Source of the DNA: Microbacterium sp. SORGH_AS_0862
Lineage (GTDB): Bacteria; Actinomycetota; Actinomycetes; Actinomycetales; Microbacteriaceae
Direction of reading: 5' to 3'
Length of the DNA: 64,000 nucleotides
NCBI RefSeq assembly: GCF_030818795.1
Contig: NZ_JAUTAY010000001.1
Coordinates: 1,984,001 to 2,048,000 of the forward strand
Shown piece by piece: positions 54,537 through 63,812 of the stretch. The translations under genes and the position numbers were made by a program. The notes under the pieces were generated by a model. It made no database searches, was not told the origin of the DNA, and saw only the letters and a list, made by a program, of their open reading frames with translations. Numbering within the stretch: position 1 is the stretch's first letter; the number at the start of each line of letters is the position of its first letter.

Positions 54537-56030
54537 TCAGGCGTTCTGCGGGAATCCGAGGTTGAGGCCGCCGTGCGAGGGATCCAGCCAGCGGCTCGTG
54601 ATCGCCTTCTCCTGGGTGAAGAACGAGACGCCGTAGGGGCCGTAGGCCTTCGCGTCGCCGAACAGGGACGCCTTCCAGCCGCCGAACGAGTGGTAGGCGA
54701 CAGGGACGGGGATCGGCACGTTGACGCCGATCATTCCCACCTGCACCTCGCGCTGGAAACGGCGGGCGGCGCCGCCGTCGTTCGTGAAGATCGCGGTGCC
54801 GTTGCCGTAGGGCGAGGCGTTGATGATGTCGACCGCCTCCTCGTAGCCGCTCACGCGGACGATCGAGAGCACGGGGCCGAAGATCTCGTCGCGGTAGACC
54901 GCGGAATCCAGCGGCACGCGGTCGATGAGCGAGGGGCCGAGCCAGAAGCCGTCCGCCTCGCCGTCGACGTCGATGCCCCGCCCGTCGACGACGACCGTGG
55001 CGCCGTCGGATGCGGCCTGATCCAGGTATCCGGCGACCTTGTCGCGGTGCTCGCGGGTGATGAGCGGACCCATGTCGCAGCCGCGGGTGCCGTCTCCGGT
55101 GCGCAGCGTCGACATCCGCTCCGTGATCTTCCCGACGAGCGCGTCAGCGACCGCATCCACCGCCAGGACCACGGAGACCGCCATGCAGCGCTCGCCGGCC
55201 GAGCCGAAGCCCGCGTTGACCGCGGCATCCGCGGCGAGGTCGAGGTCGGCGTCGGGAAGCACGAGCATGTGGTTCTTCGCGCCGCCGAGGGCCTGCACGC
55301 GTTTGCCGGCGCCGGCGGCGGTGGCGTAGATGTATTGCGCGATGGGAGTCGATCCGACGAACGAGATCGAGCGGATGTCGGGGTGCACGAGAAGGGCGTC
55401 GACCGCCTCCTTGTCGCCGTTGACGACGGTGAGCACGCCCTCGGGCAGCCCTGCCTCGGCGAACAGGCGCGCGAGCCAGATGGAGGCGGAAGGGTCCTTC
55501 TCGCTGGGTTTGAGGACCACCGCGTTGCCGGCGGCGAGCGCGATCGGCAGGAACCAGAGCGGCACCATGGCCGGGAAGTTGAAGGGGCTGATGACGCCCA
55601 CGACGCCGACCGGTTGACGCAGCGTGTACACGTCGACGTCGGTGGAGACGTTCTCGGAGTAGGTGCCCTTGAGCAGCTGTCCGACGCCGCAGGCGAAGTC
55701 GACGACCTCGAGGCCGCGGGCGATCTCACCGAGGGCGTCGGACAGCACCTTGCCGTGCTCGGACGTGAGGATCTCGGCGAGCTCCTGCTTGCGGGCGTTC
55801 AGCAGCTCGCGGAACGCGAACAGCACGGAGGTGCGTTTGGCGATCGAGGCGTCGCGCCAGGAAGGCCAGGCGGCCACGGTCGCGGCCACCGCCGCATCCA
55901 CGTCCCCGGTGCTCGCGAGTCGCACCTGCGTGGTCACCGTGCCCCGTGCGGGGTTGTAGACGGGTCCCGTGCGCTCGGAGGCTCCGTCCCACTCGCGTCC
56001 CGATACCCAGTGTCCGAGGGTGTGTGTCAT
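54537..56030 (-). CDS. mmsA: CoA-acylating methylmalonate-semialdehyde dehydrogenase
   Basis: A 497-residue aldehyde dehydrogenase converting methylmalonate or malonate semialdehyde to propionyl- or acetyl-CoA with NAD and CoA. The catalytic Cys is in SAGERCMAVS. The general-base Glu of ordinary ALDHs is replaced by Asn in LGGAKNHMLV, as expected for this CoA-dependent class. AGGAG precedes ATG 56030. Downstream of the beta-alanine-type aminotransferase it completes a pyrimidine-derived semialdehyde route. Valine or inositol catabolism are the known alternatives. Confidence 0.93.
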   Translation of the reverse strand: MTHTLGHWVSGREWDGASERTGPVYNPARGTVTTQVRLASTGDVDAAVAATVAAWPSWRDASIAKRTSVLFAFRELLNARKQELAEILTSEHGKVLSDALGEIARGLEVVDFACGVGQLLKGTYSENVSTDVDVYTLRQPVGVVGVISPFNFPAMVPLWFLPIALAAGNAVVLKPSEKDPSASIWLARLFAEAGLPEGVLTVVNGDKEAVDALLVHPDIRSISFVGSTPIAQYIYATAAGAGKRVQALGGAKNHMLVLPDADLDLAADAAVNAGFGSAGERCMAVSVVLAVDAVADALVGKITERMSTLRTGDGTRGCDMGPLITREHRDKVAGYLDQAASDGATVVVDGRGIDVDGEADGFWLGPSLIDRVPLDSAVYRDEIFGPVLSIVRVSGYEEAVDIINASPYGNGTAIFTNDGGAARRFQREVQVGMIGVNVPIPVPVAYHSFGGWKASLFGDAKAYGPYGVSFFTQEKAITSRWLDPSHGGLNLGFPQNA

Positions 56031-56064
56031 GTCGTTTCTCCTGTCACGTCGTCGTGGGTGGGGA

Positions 56065-56136
56065 TCAGCGGGCCGTGTGCGCGGCGTCGTGGATGCCGAG
56101 GGCCTCGCTCGCATCCTCGTCGGTCATCATGCCGCT
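56065..56136 (-). pseudogene. remnant of a class III aminotransferase C-terminus
   Basis: The reading frame TDEDASEALGIHDAAHTAR plus stop (56124-56065) aligns closely with the end of the neighbouring aminotransferase, TDDDVSEAIGIYDEALAAL plus stop, at both DNA and protein level. Upstream of about 56136 the similarity fades. It looks like the tail of a former second copy, mostly deleted. It sits in the gap between the intact gene and mmsA. Confidence 0.65.
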
Positions 56137-56179
56137 CCGACCGCTGATCGAGGCGAGGGGGTTTCCGGTGGGCGGTATC

Positions 56180-56200
56180 TTCTCGCCTGCGCGGCGAGGA
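56180..56200 (-). terminator. weak hairpin between aminotransferase and mmsA
   Basis: CTCGCC (56182-56187) and GGCGAG (56193-56198) form a 6-bp stem with a 5-nt loop, extendable by a GT wobble and one AT pair. It may attenuate transcription into mmsA. Weak evidence. Confidence 0.3.
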
Positions 56201-56241
56201 GCGACGCAGCGGTGTGTGGCCTCGTTCGCGGAGCATGGGGC

Positions 56242-57543
56242 TCAGAGTGCCGCGAGGGCTTCGTCGTAGATGCCGATGGCCTCGCTCACATCGTCGTCGG
56301 TCACGACGCAGGGCGGAACGACGTGGATGCGGTTGTCCTGCACGAACGGGAGCAGCCCGCGTCCGATGAGGTCCTTCTTGAGCGCGCCCATCGCGGCGGC
56401 GCCGAGGGGCTCGCGCGTCTCGGAGTCGGCGACGAGCTCGAGCGCCCAGAACACGCCCTCGCCGCGCACCTCGCCGATCGCATCGTGCTTCTCGGCGAGC
56501 GCGTGCAACGCGGGGCCGAGGACGTCGCGTCCGATGCGTGCCGCGTTCTCGACGATTCCCTCCGCCTCCATCGCGTCGAGGGTCGCGACGATGGACGCCG
56601 CCGCCAGCGGATGACCGGAGTAGGTGAGGCCGCCGGGGAAGACGCGCTCGTCGAAGGCCGCCGCGATCGGGTCGGAGATGATGACGCCGCCCACCGGCAC
56701 GTACCCGGAGTTCACCCCCTTGGCGAAGGTGATGAGATCGGGCACGACGTCGTGGCCTTCGAAGGCGAACCATCGGCCGGTGCGGCCGAACCCGGCCATC
56801 ACCTCGTCGAGGATCAGCATGATGCCGTAGCGGTCGCAGATCTCCCGCACGCCGGCGAGATAGCCGGGCGGCGGCACGAGCACGCCCGCGGTGCCCGGCA
56901 CCGACTCCAGCAGGATCGCAGCGATCGTGGCCGCCCCCTCGGCCTGCACGACCCGTTCGAGATGGTGGAGGGCGCGGGCGCATTCCTCCTCGGGCGTCGT
57001 CGCCCAGAACTCCGAGCGGTAGAGGTAGGGGCCGAAGAAGTGCACGTGTCCGCGTGCGTACTCGTTCGGGATGCGGCGCCAGTCGCCCGTGGCCACGATG
57101 GCCGCCCCGGTGTTGCCGTGATAGGAGCGATAGCGCGAGAGCACCTTGTCGCGACCGGTCACGAGCCGCGCCATGCGGATCGCGTTCTCGTTCGCGTCGG
57201 CACCGCCGTTGGTGAAGAAGACCTTGTGGAATCCTTCGGGGGCGCGCGCGATGATGCGTTCGGCCGCCTCGCCCCGCGTCAGGTTGGCCGTGGACGGCGC
57301 GATGGTCGTGAGCAGTTCCGCCTGCCGGGCGATCGCCTCGACGACGGCCGGATGCTGGTGGCCGATGTTGACGTTCACGAGCTGGCTCGAGAAGTCGAGG
57401 TAGCGCGTGCCGGCGTGATCCCAGACGCGGGTGCCCTGCCCGCCGGCGATGACGAGCGGATCGAGCGCCGCCTGCGCCGACCAGGAATGGAACACATGGG
57501 CGCGGTCGAGTTCCCACGCGCGGCGGTCGAGATCGGTGGTCAT
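56242..57543 (-). CDS. class III aminotransferase (beta-alanine/3-aminoisobutyrate:pyruvate type)
   Basis: A 433-residue PLP enzyme. TNGGADANENAI phosphate loop near 111, Asp 246 in LDEVMAGFG and Schiff-base Lys 275 in ITFAKGVNSGY. AAGGAG lies seven bases before ATG 57543. Its place in an operon with dihydropyrimidinase, a nitrilase-type amidohydrolase and mmsA points to transamination of beta-alanine or 3-aminoisobutyrate to the semialdehyde that MmsA consumes. The specificity is inferred from context. Confidence 0.9.
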   Translation of the reverse strand: MTTDLDRRAWELDRAHVFHSWSAQAALDPLVIAGGQGTRVWDHAGTRYLDFSSQLVNVNIGHQHPAVVEAIARQAELLTTIAPSTANLTRGEAAERIIARAPEGFHKVFFTNGGADANENAIRMARLVTGRDKVLSRYRSYHGNTGAAIVATGDWRRIPNEYARGHVHFFGPYLYRSEFWATTPEEECARALHHLERVVQAEGAATIAAILLESVPGTAGVLVPPPGYLAGVREICDRYGIMLILDEVMAGFGRTGRWFAFEGHDVVPDLITFAKGVNSGYVPVGGVIISDPIAAAFDERVFPGGLTYSGHPLAAASIVATLDAMEAEGIVENAARIGRDVLGPALHALAEKHDAIGEVRGEGVFWALELVADSETREPLGAAAMGALKKDLIGRGLLPFVQDNRIHVVPPCVVTDDDVSEAIGIYDEALAAL

Positions 57544-57561
57544 GCTCTTCTCCTTCGATGA

Positions 57562-57595
57562 GCGGTGGGGGCGACGCACGCGTCGCCCCCACCGC
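57562..57595 (-). terminator. 15-bp intercistronic hairpin after the binding-protein gene
   Basis: GCGGTGGGGGCGACG (57562-57576) and CGTCGCCCCCACCGC (57581-57595) form a perfect stem with loop CACG, five bases past the binding-protein stop. The aminotransferase Shine-Dalgarno begins just beyond it. It likely protects the transporter mRNA or terminates partially, making the downstream enzymes less abundant. Confidence 0.65.
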
Positions 57596-57600
57596 GGATC

Positions 57601-58776
57601 CTACTTACCGCCTTCGGTGAGCGTCACGTCGAGGGGCGTGTACGTCCCGTCGACCGCGACCCCCTCGGCTTCGAGCTCCTGCAGCGCCTTCTCGATGTAC
57701 TCGTTGCTGTATGCCGTGTCGGAGGGCTCCTCGGTGATGAGGTTCAGACCGTCCTGGTTGACCGCCTTGAGGGCACCCGCGACCGTCTTCTTCCACGCAT
57801 CCTCGTTCACGACGCCGAAGGCGTCGTCGGTCCAGATGAGCTTGTTCACCTCGTTCATCTGCCACAGCTGGTGCACCGGTCCGACCGGGAAGGCCGCCTC
57901 GGCGTTGATCGCCGCGTCGTACGTGATCGACGCCGCCTCTTCGGGGTTGTCGCGCGCGAAGATCCAACCCTTCGTGACGGCCTTCAGGAACCGCACGGCG
58001 GCGTCCGCGTAGGCGGGGTCGTCGGACAGGCGCGCGGTGTCGGCCCAGAGGGCGTCCTGGAGCATGGCGCCCTCGGTGTCCTCATAGGAGATGACGTTGA
58101 AGTCCTCCGGCTGGTAGAGCTTGCCCGTCGCGGGGTTCACGACTTCGAGCACCTGCGCCCACTCGTTGTAGGTCATGGCCTGGGCTGCATCCACGTCGCC
58201 GTCCAGCAGCGCGTTCATGCTGAAGTCCTGCGTCGTGATCGAGACCGACGTGGAGTCGAGATCATCCGCCGCCATGGCGGCGAAGATCTCCCACTCGTTG
58301 CCGAAGCCCCACGAGCCGATCCGCTTGCCCTCGAAGTCGGCGACGGAGGTGATGCCGCTGTCGGCCCAGGAGACCTGGAGAGTGCCGGACTTCTGGAACA
58401 CCTGCGCGATGTCGGTCAGCTCGGCCCCCGTGGCCTCGAGGGTGCCGAGCACCTTGGGCACCCACGCGACGGCGAAGTCGACATCGCCGGCCACGAGCGC
58501 GTCCTGGGGCACGATGTCACCGCCGGAGGGCACGATCTCGACGTCATCGAAGCCCTCTTCCTCGAAGTAGCCCTGGTCGAGAGCGACGTAGTAGCCGGCG
58601 AACTGGGCCTGGGGCAGCCATTGCAGCTGCAGCTTGATCGAGGTGAGCGGCTCGAAGTCGGAGTCTCCGGAGGCGGCCGGCGCGCCGGAGTCTCCGCCGG
58701 CGCAGGCAGCCAGCGCCATCGAGGCGATGCCGACGGCGGATACGGCGACGAGGGTGCGTCGAATGCTGTGTCTCAT
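57601..58776 (-). CDS. ABC transporter substrate-binding lipoprotein (NMT1/THI5-like)
   Basis: A 391-residue lipoprotein: signal peptide with lipobox LAAC (Cys about 25), then an NMT1/SsuA-type domain starting IKLQLQWLPQAQFAGYYVAL. That QWLPQAQFAGYY pattern is typical of binding proteins for pyrimidine-like ligands (HMP, riboflavin and similar). It belongs to the importer made with two permeases and an ATPase upstream. In an operon with dihydropyrimidinase, a pyrimidine or hydantoin ligand is likely. Confidence 0.9.
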   Translation of the reverse strand: MRHSIRRTLVAVSAVGIASMALAACAGGDSGAPAASGDSDFEPLTSIKLQLQWLPQAQFAGYYVALDQGYFEEEGFDDVEIVPSGGDIVPQDALVAGDVDFAVAWVPKVLGTLEATGAELTDIAQVFQKSGTLQVSWADSGITSVADFEGKRIGSWGFGNEWEIFAAMAADDLDSTSVSITTQDFSMNALLDGDVDAAQAMTYNEWAQVLEVVNPATGKLYQPEDFNVISYEDTEGAMLQDALWADTARLSDDPAYADAAVRFLKAVTKGWIFARDNPEEAASITYDAAINAEAAFPVGPVHQLWQMNEVNKLIWTDDAFGVVNEDAWKKTVAGALKAVNQDGLNLITEEPSDTAYSNEYIEKALQELEAEGVAVDGTYTPLDVTLTEGGK

Positions 58777-58828
58777 GCTGTTCCTTTCGGGTTCGGTGGT
58801 GCCGGGTGGTGCGATGGAACGCCTCCGG

Positions 58829-59611
58829 TCAGACCGGGGCCCGCCTCGTCGACAGTCGCTCCAGGAGACTCGTCACGAGGAAGAAGAGAAGGCCGATGAG
58901 GATGCCGCCGAGCACGAACGCCCACGCGAGAGCGGCGCGGCCCGACTTCGCGTAACTGGCGATCGCGGTGCCGATGCCGTCGGCGGGCCCGCCGAAGTAC
59001 TCGGCGACGAGGGCGGAGATGACCGCGAGGGATGCGGCGATGCGGATTCCGGACATCAGGTAGGGAAGGGCGGTGGGCAGGGTCAGGAAGCGGAACGTCT
59101 GCGCGCGGGAGGCGGCGGACGCGCGCAGCAGGTCGCGCTGCACGGGGCGGGTCTGGCGCAGGCCGCGCAGGACGTTGACGAAGACGGGGACGAACGCCGC
59201 GATGGCGGCGACCGCTTGTCGGCCGAACTGGCTCGAGGCGCCGAACATCGTGTTCAGGATGGGGGTCAGAGCGACGATCGGGATGACGGCGAGCGCCGCC
59301 ACGAGAGGCGCGAGCATCCCGTCGATCGGTTTGGCGGATGCCGCCAGCGCGGCCAGGAGGATCGCCAGCACGGTTCCGGCGACGAGGCCCACGAGAGCGT
59401 TGGTCCCGGTGATCGCCATGTCGGGCGCGATGATCGACCAGCGGGTGAAGAACTCCTCGAGGATCGCGAAGGGGCTCGGAAGCATACGCGGTGCCGCATC
59501 GGCGACATCGACGATGAGCACCCACACCGCCAGCCCGATCAGGGCGACGCCCGCAGGCGCTGCGACCCGGAGCCAGGCGGGCAGCCGTCGATCGACTCTC
59601 GCCGTGCTCAT
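58829..59611 (-). CDS. ABC transporter permease (SsuC/TauC type)
   Basis: A 260-residue inner-membrane permease with six helices and the coupling-loop region DLLRASAASRAQTFRFLTLP. ATG 59611 overlaps the ATPase stop by four bases. It pairs with the second permease of the operon (60399-61292), so the channel is a heterodimer. Confidence 0.9.
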   Translation of the reverse strand: MSTARVDRRLPAWLRVAAPAGVALIGLAVWVLIVDVADAAPRMLPSPFAILEEFFTRWSIIAPDMAITGTNALVGLVAGTVLAILLAALAASAKPIDGMLAPLVAALAVIPIVALTPILNTMFGASSQFGRQAVAAIAAFVPVFVNVLRGLRQTRPVQRDLLRASAASRAQTFRFLTLPTALPYLMSGIRIAASLAVISALVAEYFGGPADGIGTAIASYAKSGRAALAWAFVLGGILIGLLFFLVTSLLERLSTRRAPV

Positions 59612-60402
59612 CGTTCGTTCGCCCTGGTCGCCGGCGTTCCGTGCAGGGCCTCGCGCACCTCGGTGACCTTCGCGAAGTACTCGGTCGATTCGCGCAGCGC
59701 CTCGTCGCGGATGCGGTCGAATCGTGTCGGGATCACCGTGGTGATGCGCCCGGGACGAGGGCTCATCACCACGACCCGATCCGAGAGGAACACCGCCTCC
59801 GGGATCGAGTGGGTCACGAAGACGACGGCGGCACCTGTTTCGGCCGCGATGCGGGTGAGCTCCGTTTGCAGCCGCTCGCGGGTCATCTCGTCGAGCGCTC
59901 CGAACGGCTCGTCCATGAGCAGCAGCTTGGGCCGCGCGGCGAGCGAGCGGGCGATCGCGACGCGCTGCTGCATCCCGCCCGACAGCTGGTCGGGGTAACG
60001 CTGCACGAAGTCGGTCAAGCCGACCAGCTCGGCGAGCTCGGCGACCCGTTCTGTGCGCTCCGCCTTCGTCACCCGCTGGATCTCCAGGGGGAGGGCGATG
60101 TTCTCGGCGATCGTGCGCCAGGGGAGGAGCCCCGCCTGCTGGAAGGCCATGCCGTAGTCCTGGTCCAGCCGCGCTGTGGCCGCCGGCTTGCCGAAGATCT
60201 CGAGGGTTCCCGTCGTGGCGGCGTCGAGGTCCGCGATCAGGCGCAGCAGCGTCGACTTGCCGCATCCGGACGGGCCGATCAGCGAGACGAACTCGCCCGG
60301 CGCGACGTCGAGATCGACGTCGGTGAGCGCGACGACATCGCCGGTCCGGGTGGGGAAGATCTTGCCCACGCCTGCGGCACGGACGGCGGGTGCGATGCTC
60401 AT
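59608..60402 (-). CDS. ABC transporter ATP-binding protein (SsuB/TauB type)
   Basis: A 264-residue ATPase: Walker A GPSGCGKSTLL (about 42-52), Q-loop in YGMAFQQAGLLPW, signature LSGGMQQRVAIARSLA, Walker B LLLMDEPFGALD and switch His in VTHSIPEA. It is coupled by ATGA overlaps to both flanking permease genes. It energises the nucleobase-type importer. Confidence 0.93.
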   Translation of the reverse strand: MSIAPAVRAAGVGKIFPTRTGDVVALTDVDLDVAPGEFVSLIGPSGCGKSTLLRLIADLDAATTGTLEIFGKPAATARLDQDYGMAFQQAGLLPWRTIAENIALPLEIQRVTKAERTERVAELAELVGLTDFVQRYPDQLSGGMQQRVAIARSLAARPKLLLMDEPFGALDEMTRERLQTELTRIAAETGAAVVFVTHSIPEAVFLSDRVVVMSPRPGRITTVIPTRFDRIRDEALRESTEYFAKVTEVREALHGTPATRANER

Positions 60403-61292
60403 GCGGTCTCCTCGCCTCTGCGGTAGTTCTTGAGCCCTGTGCCCACGAGGGCCACGGACGCGGCGGCCACGAGCCCGAGCGCGATCGTGCCGAAGGTGGG
60501 TCCCCACGGAGCGGCCGGATCGGACGAGGCCTGACCGGCGAGCTGGATGAGCATGCGTCCTATGCCGCCCCGCATACCGATCGACACCTCCGCGACCACC
60601 GCGCCGACGACCGCCGCCGCGGCGGCCAGCCGCAATGCCGGCAGCAGATACGGCACCGCCGCGGGCAGTCGCAACCGCCGGAGAGTCGTCCCGTAGCCCG
60701 CCGCGTACGTGCGGAGGAGGTCGACGTGGATGCTGTCGGGCGCCTGCAGGCCGCGGAGCATGCCGATCGCGACGGGGAAGAAGGCCAGATAGGAGGCGAT
60801 GACGGCGACGGACAGCCACTGCGGCCAGGGGATCCCCTCGCGCGCCAGTTGTCCGCCGAGGGCGTTCACGACAGGCGCGAACGCGATCAGCGGCACGGTC
60901 TGACTGACCACGATCCAGGGCAGCAGGCCCCACTCGATGAGCTGCCAGCGCTGCATCGCGATCGCGAGGACGCCGCCGACGAGGACGCCGATCACCCATC
61001 CCGCTGCGGCGATGCCGAGCGTGACGCCTCCCGCCGAAAGGACCGACACCCACAGCGGCGGGGTGTCGCTGCCGCTCGTCGAGGCGAACAGCCGGGCGAC
61101 CATCTCCCACACGTGCGGCATGGCGCGGTCGTGGGTGCGCGGGAGGATCATCACCCCGCTGCCGGTCGATTCGTCGCCCCCGATCACGACCCCGTCGGCG
61201 GGGCCCAGGAACTTGTAGAGCTCCCACAGGGCGATGACGGCCGCGACGCCCACCACGCCCCAGATCGCGGCGGCCGCGCGGCGCGTCATCAT
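60399..61292 (-). CDS. ABC transporter permease (SsuC/TauC type)
   Basis: A 297-residue permease. The first helix is near the N-terminus, a periplasmic loop of about 55 residues follows, then five more helices with the coupling region DLLRTYAAGYGTTLRRLRLP. ATG 61292 overlaps the luciferase-like gene stop by four bases. It is the heterodimer partner of the other permease. Confidence 0.9.
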   Translation of the reverse strand: MMTRRAAAAIWGVVGVAAVIALWELYKFLGPADGVVIGGDESTGSGVMILPRTHDRAMPHVWEMVARLFASTSGSDTPPLWVSVLSAGGVTLGIAAAGWVIGVLVGGVLAIAMQRWQLIEWGLLPWIVVSQTVPLIAFAPVVNALGGQLAREGIPWPQWLSVAVIASYLAFFPVAIGMLRGLQAPDSIHVDLLRTYAAGYGTTLRRLRLPAAVPYLLPALRLAAAAAVVGAVVAEVSIGMRGGIGRMLIQLAGQASSDPAAPWGPTFGTIALGLVAAASVALVGTGLKNYRRGEETA

Positions 61293-62305
61293 CGCTTCGC
61301 CGTGATGTGCTCGGTCAGGGCGGGGATGACGCGCTCACCGTACACGCGCATCGTCTCCTCCTTGTTGTCGTGCTGCAGGTAGCCCGCGAACTGGGTGACC
61401 CCGATCTCCCGCAGCGCCTCGAGCTTGGCGATGTGCTCCTCTGCGGTGCCGAGCAGGCAGAACCGGTCGACGATCTCGTCCGGCACGAAGTCGACGTGGT
61501 CGTTGGCCGCCTTGCCGTGGCTGTTGTAGTCGTAGCCCGTGCGCCCCGCGATGTAGTCGGTGAGCGCTTGCGGCACCTCGCCCGACGTGCCGTACTTGGC
61601 GACGATGTCGGCGACGTGGTTGCCGACCATGCCACCGAACCACCGGCATTGGTCGCGCATGTGCGCCCGGTCGTCGCCGATGTACATGGGGGCCGCGACG
61701 CAGAACGCGATGCTGTCCGGGTCGCGGCCGGCCGCGGCGGCCGCATCCTTGACGACCTTGATCATCCAGCGCGCGATGTCGAGGTCGGCCAGCTGCAGGA
61801 TGAAGCCGTCGCCGACCTCCCCGGTCAGCTTCAGCGCGAGCGGGCCGTAGGCGGCGACCCAGACGTCGAGCTCCGACCCGCGGCTCCACGGGAACTGCAG
61901 CGTCGCCCCCTTGTATTCGACGGGACGCGAGTTGGCCAGTTCCCGGATGACGTGGATCGACTCGCGCAGCTCCGACATCGAGACCGGCTTGCCGTTCGTG
62001 ACCCGCACGGCGGAGTCGCCGCGTCCGATCCCGCAGATCGTCCGGTTGCCGTACATCTCGTTGAGCGTCGCGAACACGGATGCGGTCACGGTCCAGTCGC
62101 GGGTGGCCGGGTTGGTCACGAAGGGGCCGACCGTGATGCGCTTGGTCGCGTTCAGGATGGCGGAGTGCACCACATAGGGCTCTTCCCACAGCAGGTGCGA
62201 GTCGAAGGTCCACACATGGCTGAAGCCGTGCGCCTCCGCCAGCTGCGACAGCTGGACGGTGCGGGATGCGGGCGGGTTGGTCTGCAGGACGACGCCGAAG
62301 TCCAT
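61289..62305 (-). CDS. luciferase-like flavin/F420-dependent oxidoreductase in the pyrimidine-type operon
   Basis: A 338-residue TIM-barrel oxidoreductase (MDFGVVLQTNPPASRTVQLS, FDSHLLWEEPYVV, GIGRGDSAVRVTNGKP). It resembles the subfamily often found beside hydantoinase genes and predicted, without proof, to use F420. It is placed between dihydropyrimidinase and the importer and coupled to the permease by ATGA. It could catalyse a redox step on the ring, either reduction of a pyrimidine to the dihydro form or an RutA-like oxygenation. Neither is shown. Confidence 0.85.
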   Translation of the reverse strand: MDFGVVLQTNPPASRTVQLSQLAEAHGFSHVWTFDSHLLWEEPYVVHSAILNATKRITVGPFVTNPATRDWTVTASVFATLNEMYGNRTICGIGRGDSAVRVTNGKPVSMSELRESIHVIRELANSRPVEYKGATLQFPWSRGSELDVWVAAYGPLALKLTGEVGDGFILQLADLDIARWMIKVVKDAAAAAGRDPDSIAFCVAAPMYIGDDRAHMRDQCRWFGGMVGNHVADIVAKYGTSGEVPQALTDYIAGRTGYDYNSHGKAANDHVDFVPDEIVDRFCLLGTAEEHIAKLEALREIGVTQFAGYLQHDNKEETMRVYGERVIPALTEHITAKR

Positions 62306-62361
62306 GGGTCACACCTTCCGGTCGGTGGGCAGGGCCGGCAAGCCGGGACGGAGTGCGCGCA

Positions 62362-63798
62362 TCAGATCAGGTACTGGCTCAGGCCGCGCTTGACGAACCG
62401 GCCGTCGCCCGCCCGCCCCAGGTACCGACCGGCGTCGACGACGACCTTGCCGCGCGCGATGACCGTGTCGACATGGCCGTCGACCTCGAAGCCCTCCCAT
62501 GCGGAATGGTCCATGTTCATGTGGTGGGTCTTGTCGACCCCGATCGAGGTGTGGCCCTCGGGGTCGTAGATCACGATGTCCGCATCCGCGCCGGGCGCGA
62601 TGACGCCCTTCTGCCCGTACATGCCGAACATGCGCGCCGGGGTCGTGCTGGTCAGCTCCACCCAGCGTTCGAGCGTGATCTCGCCGGTCACGACGCCCTG
62701 GTACATGAGGTCCATGCGGTGCTCGACCGATCCGATGCCGTTGGGGATCGCGCGGAAGTCGCCGAGGCCGAGCTCCTTCTGCCCCTTCATGCAGAACGGG
62801 CAGTGATCGGTGGACACCATCTGCAGGTCGTTCGTGCGCAGCGCCTGCCACATGTGGTCCTGGTGGCCCTCCGCCCGTGCCCGCAGCGGTGTGGAGCAGA
62901 CCCACTTGGCACCCTCGAACGCCCCCCACTGTTCGCTCGAGGCTCCCAGCTGCTCCTCCAGGGAGAGGTACAGGTACTGCGGGCACGTTTCGCCGAAGAC
63001 GTTCTGGCCCTTGTCTCGCGCGGTGGCGAGCTGCTCGACGGCCTGCTTCGCGCTCACGTGCACGACGTACAGCGGTGCGCCGGTGAGGTTCGCGAGCATG
63101 ATCGCGCGGTGCGTCGCCTCCTCCTCTGCCTGCCACGCGCGAGCGATCCCGTGGAAGTACGGGTCGGTCTTGCCCGCTTCGACCAGCTGCTCGGCGAGCA
63201 CATCGATCACGGGACCGTTCTCGGCGTGCATCATCGTGAGCAGACCCGTATCGGCTGCGACCTGCATGGCGCGCAGGATCTGCGCGTCGTCCGCGTAGAA
63301 GACGCCGGGATAGGCCATGAACATCTTGAAGCTCGTGATGCCCTCGTCGATGAGTCCCGGCAGGGCCGCCAGTGCGTCCGCATCCACGCCGCCGACGATC
63401 TGGTGGAACCCGTAGTCGATCGCGCAGTTGCCCGCGGCGAGCTCGTGCCAATGGGCGAGTCCGTCCTGCACGCGCTCGCCGGTGCGCTGCACCGCGAAGT
63501 CCACGATCGTGGTCGTGCCGCCCCAGGCCGCGGCGCGCGTGCCCGTCTCGAACGTGTCGGACGCGCTCGTGCCGCCGAAGGGCAGCTGCATGTGCGTGTG
63601 GGCGTCGATGCCCCCAGGGATGACGTACTTGCCGGTCGCGTCGATGACGGTGTCGACGGATGCGGTCAGGTCGCTGCCCAGCAGCTGCGAGCCCGGGGCG
63701 AGCACCGCGACGATCCGTTCACCGTCGACGAGGACGTCGGCCGTCACGCGGCCGTTGGCGGAGACGACGGTGCCGCCGGTGATGAGTGTGGTGGTCAT
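62362..63798 (-). CDS. hydA: dihydropyrimidinase/hydantoinase
   Basis: A 478-residue cyclic amidohydrolase opening dihydrouracil, dihydrothymine or hydantoins. The binuclear zinc ligands are visible: GIDAHTHMQLPF (HxH), carboxylated Lys in ITSFKMFMAYPG, His in MMHAENG and VHVSAKQA, Asp in VSTDHCPF. Full length. It starts 14 bp after the amidohydrolase stop. The product N-carbamoyl-beta-amino acid would be the substrate of that neighbour. Confidence 0.95.
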   Translation of the reverse strand: MTTTLITGGTVVSANGRVTADVLVDGERIVAVLAPGSQLLGSDLTASVDTVIDATGKYVIPGGIDAHTHMQLPFGGTSASDTFETGTRAAAWGGTTTIVDFAVQRTGERVQDGLAHWHELAAGNCAIDYGFHQIVGGVDADALAALPGLIDEGITSFKMFMAYPGVFYADDAQILRAMQVAADTGLLTMMHAENGPVIDVLAEQLVEAGKTDPYFHGIARAWQAEEEATHRAIMLANLTGAPLYVVHVSAKQAVEQLATARDKGQNVFGETCPQYLYLSLEEQLGASSEQWGAFEGAKWVCSTPLRARAEGHQDHMWQALRTNDLQMVSTDHCPFCMKGQKELGLGDFRAIPNGIGSVEHRMDLMYQGVVTGEITLERWVELTSTTPARMFGMYGQKGVIAPGADADIVIYDPEGHTSIGVDKTHHMNMDHSAWEGFEVDGHVDTVIARGKVVVDAGRYLGRAGDGRFVKRGLSQYLI

Positions 63799-63812
63799 GA
63801 TCGCTCCGCCTC

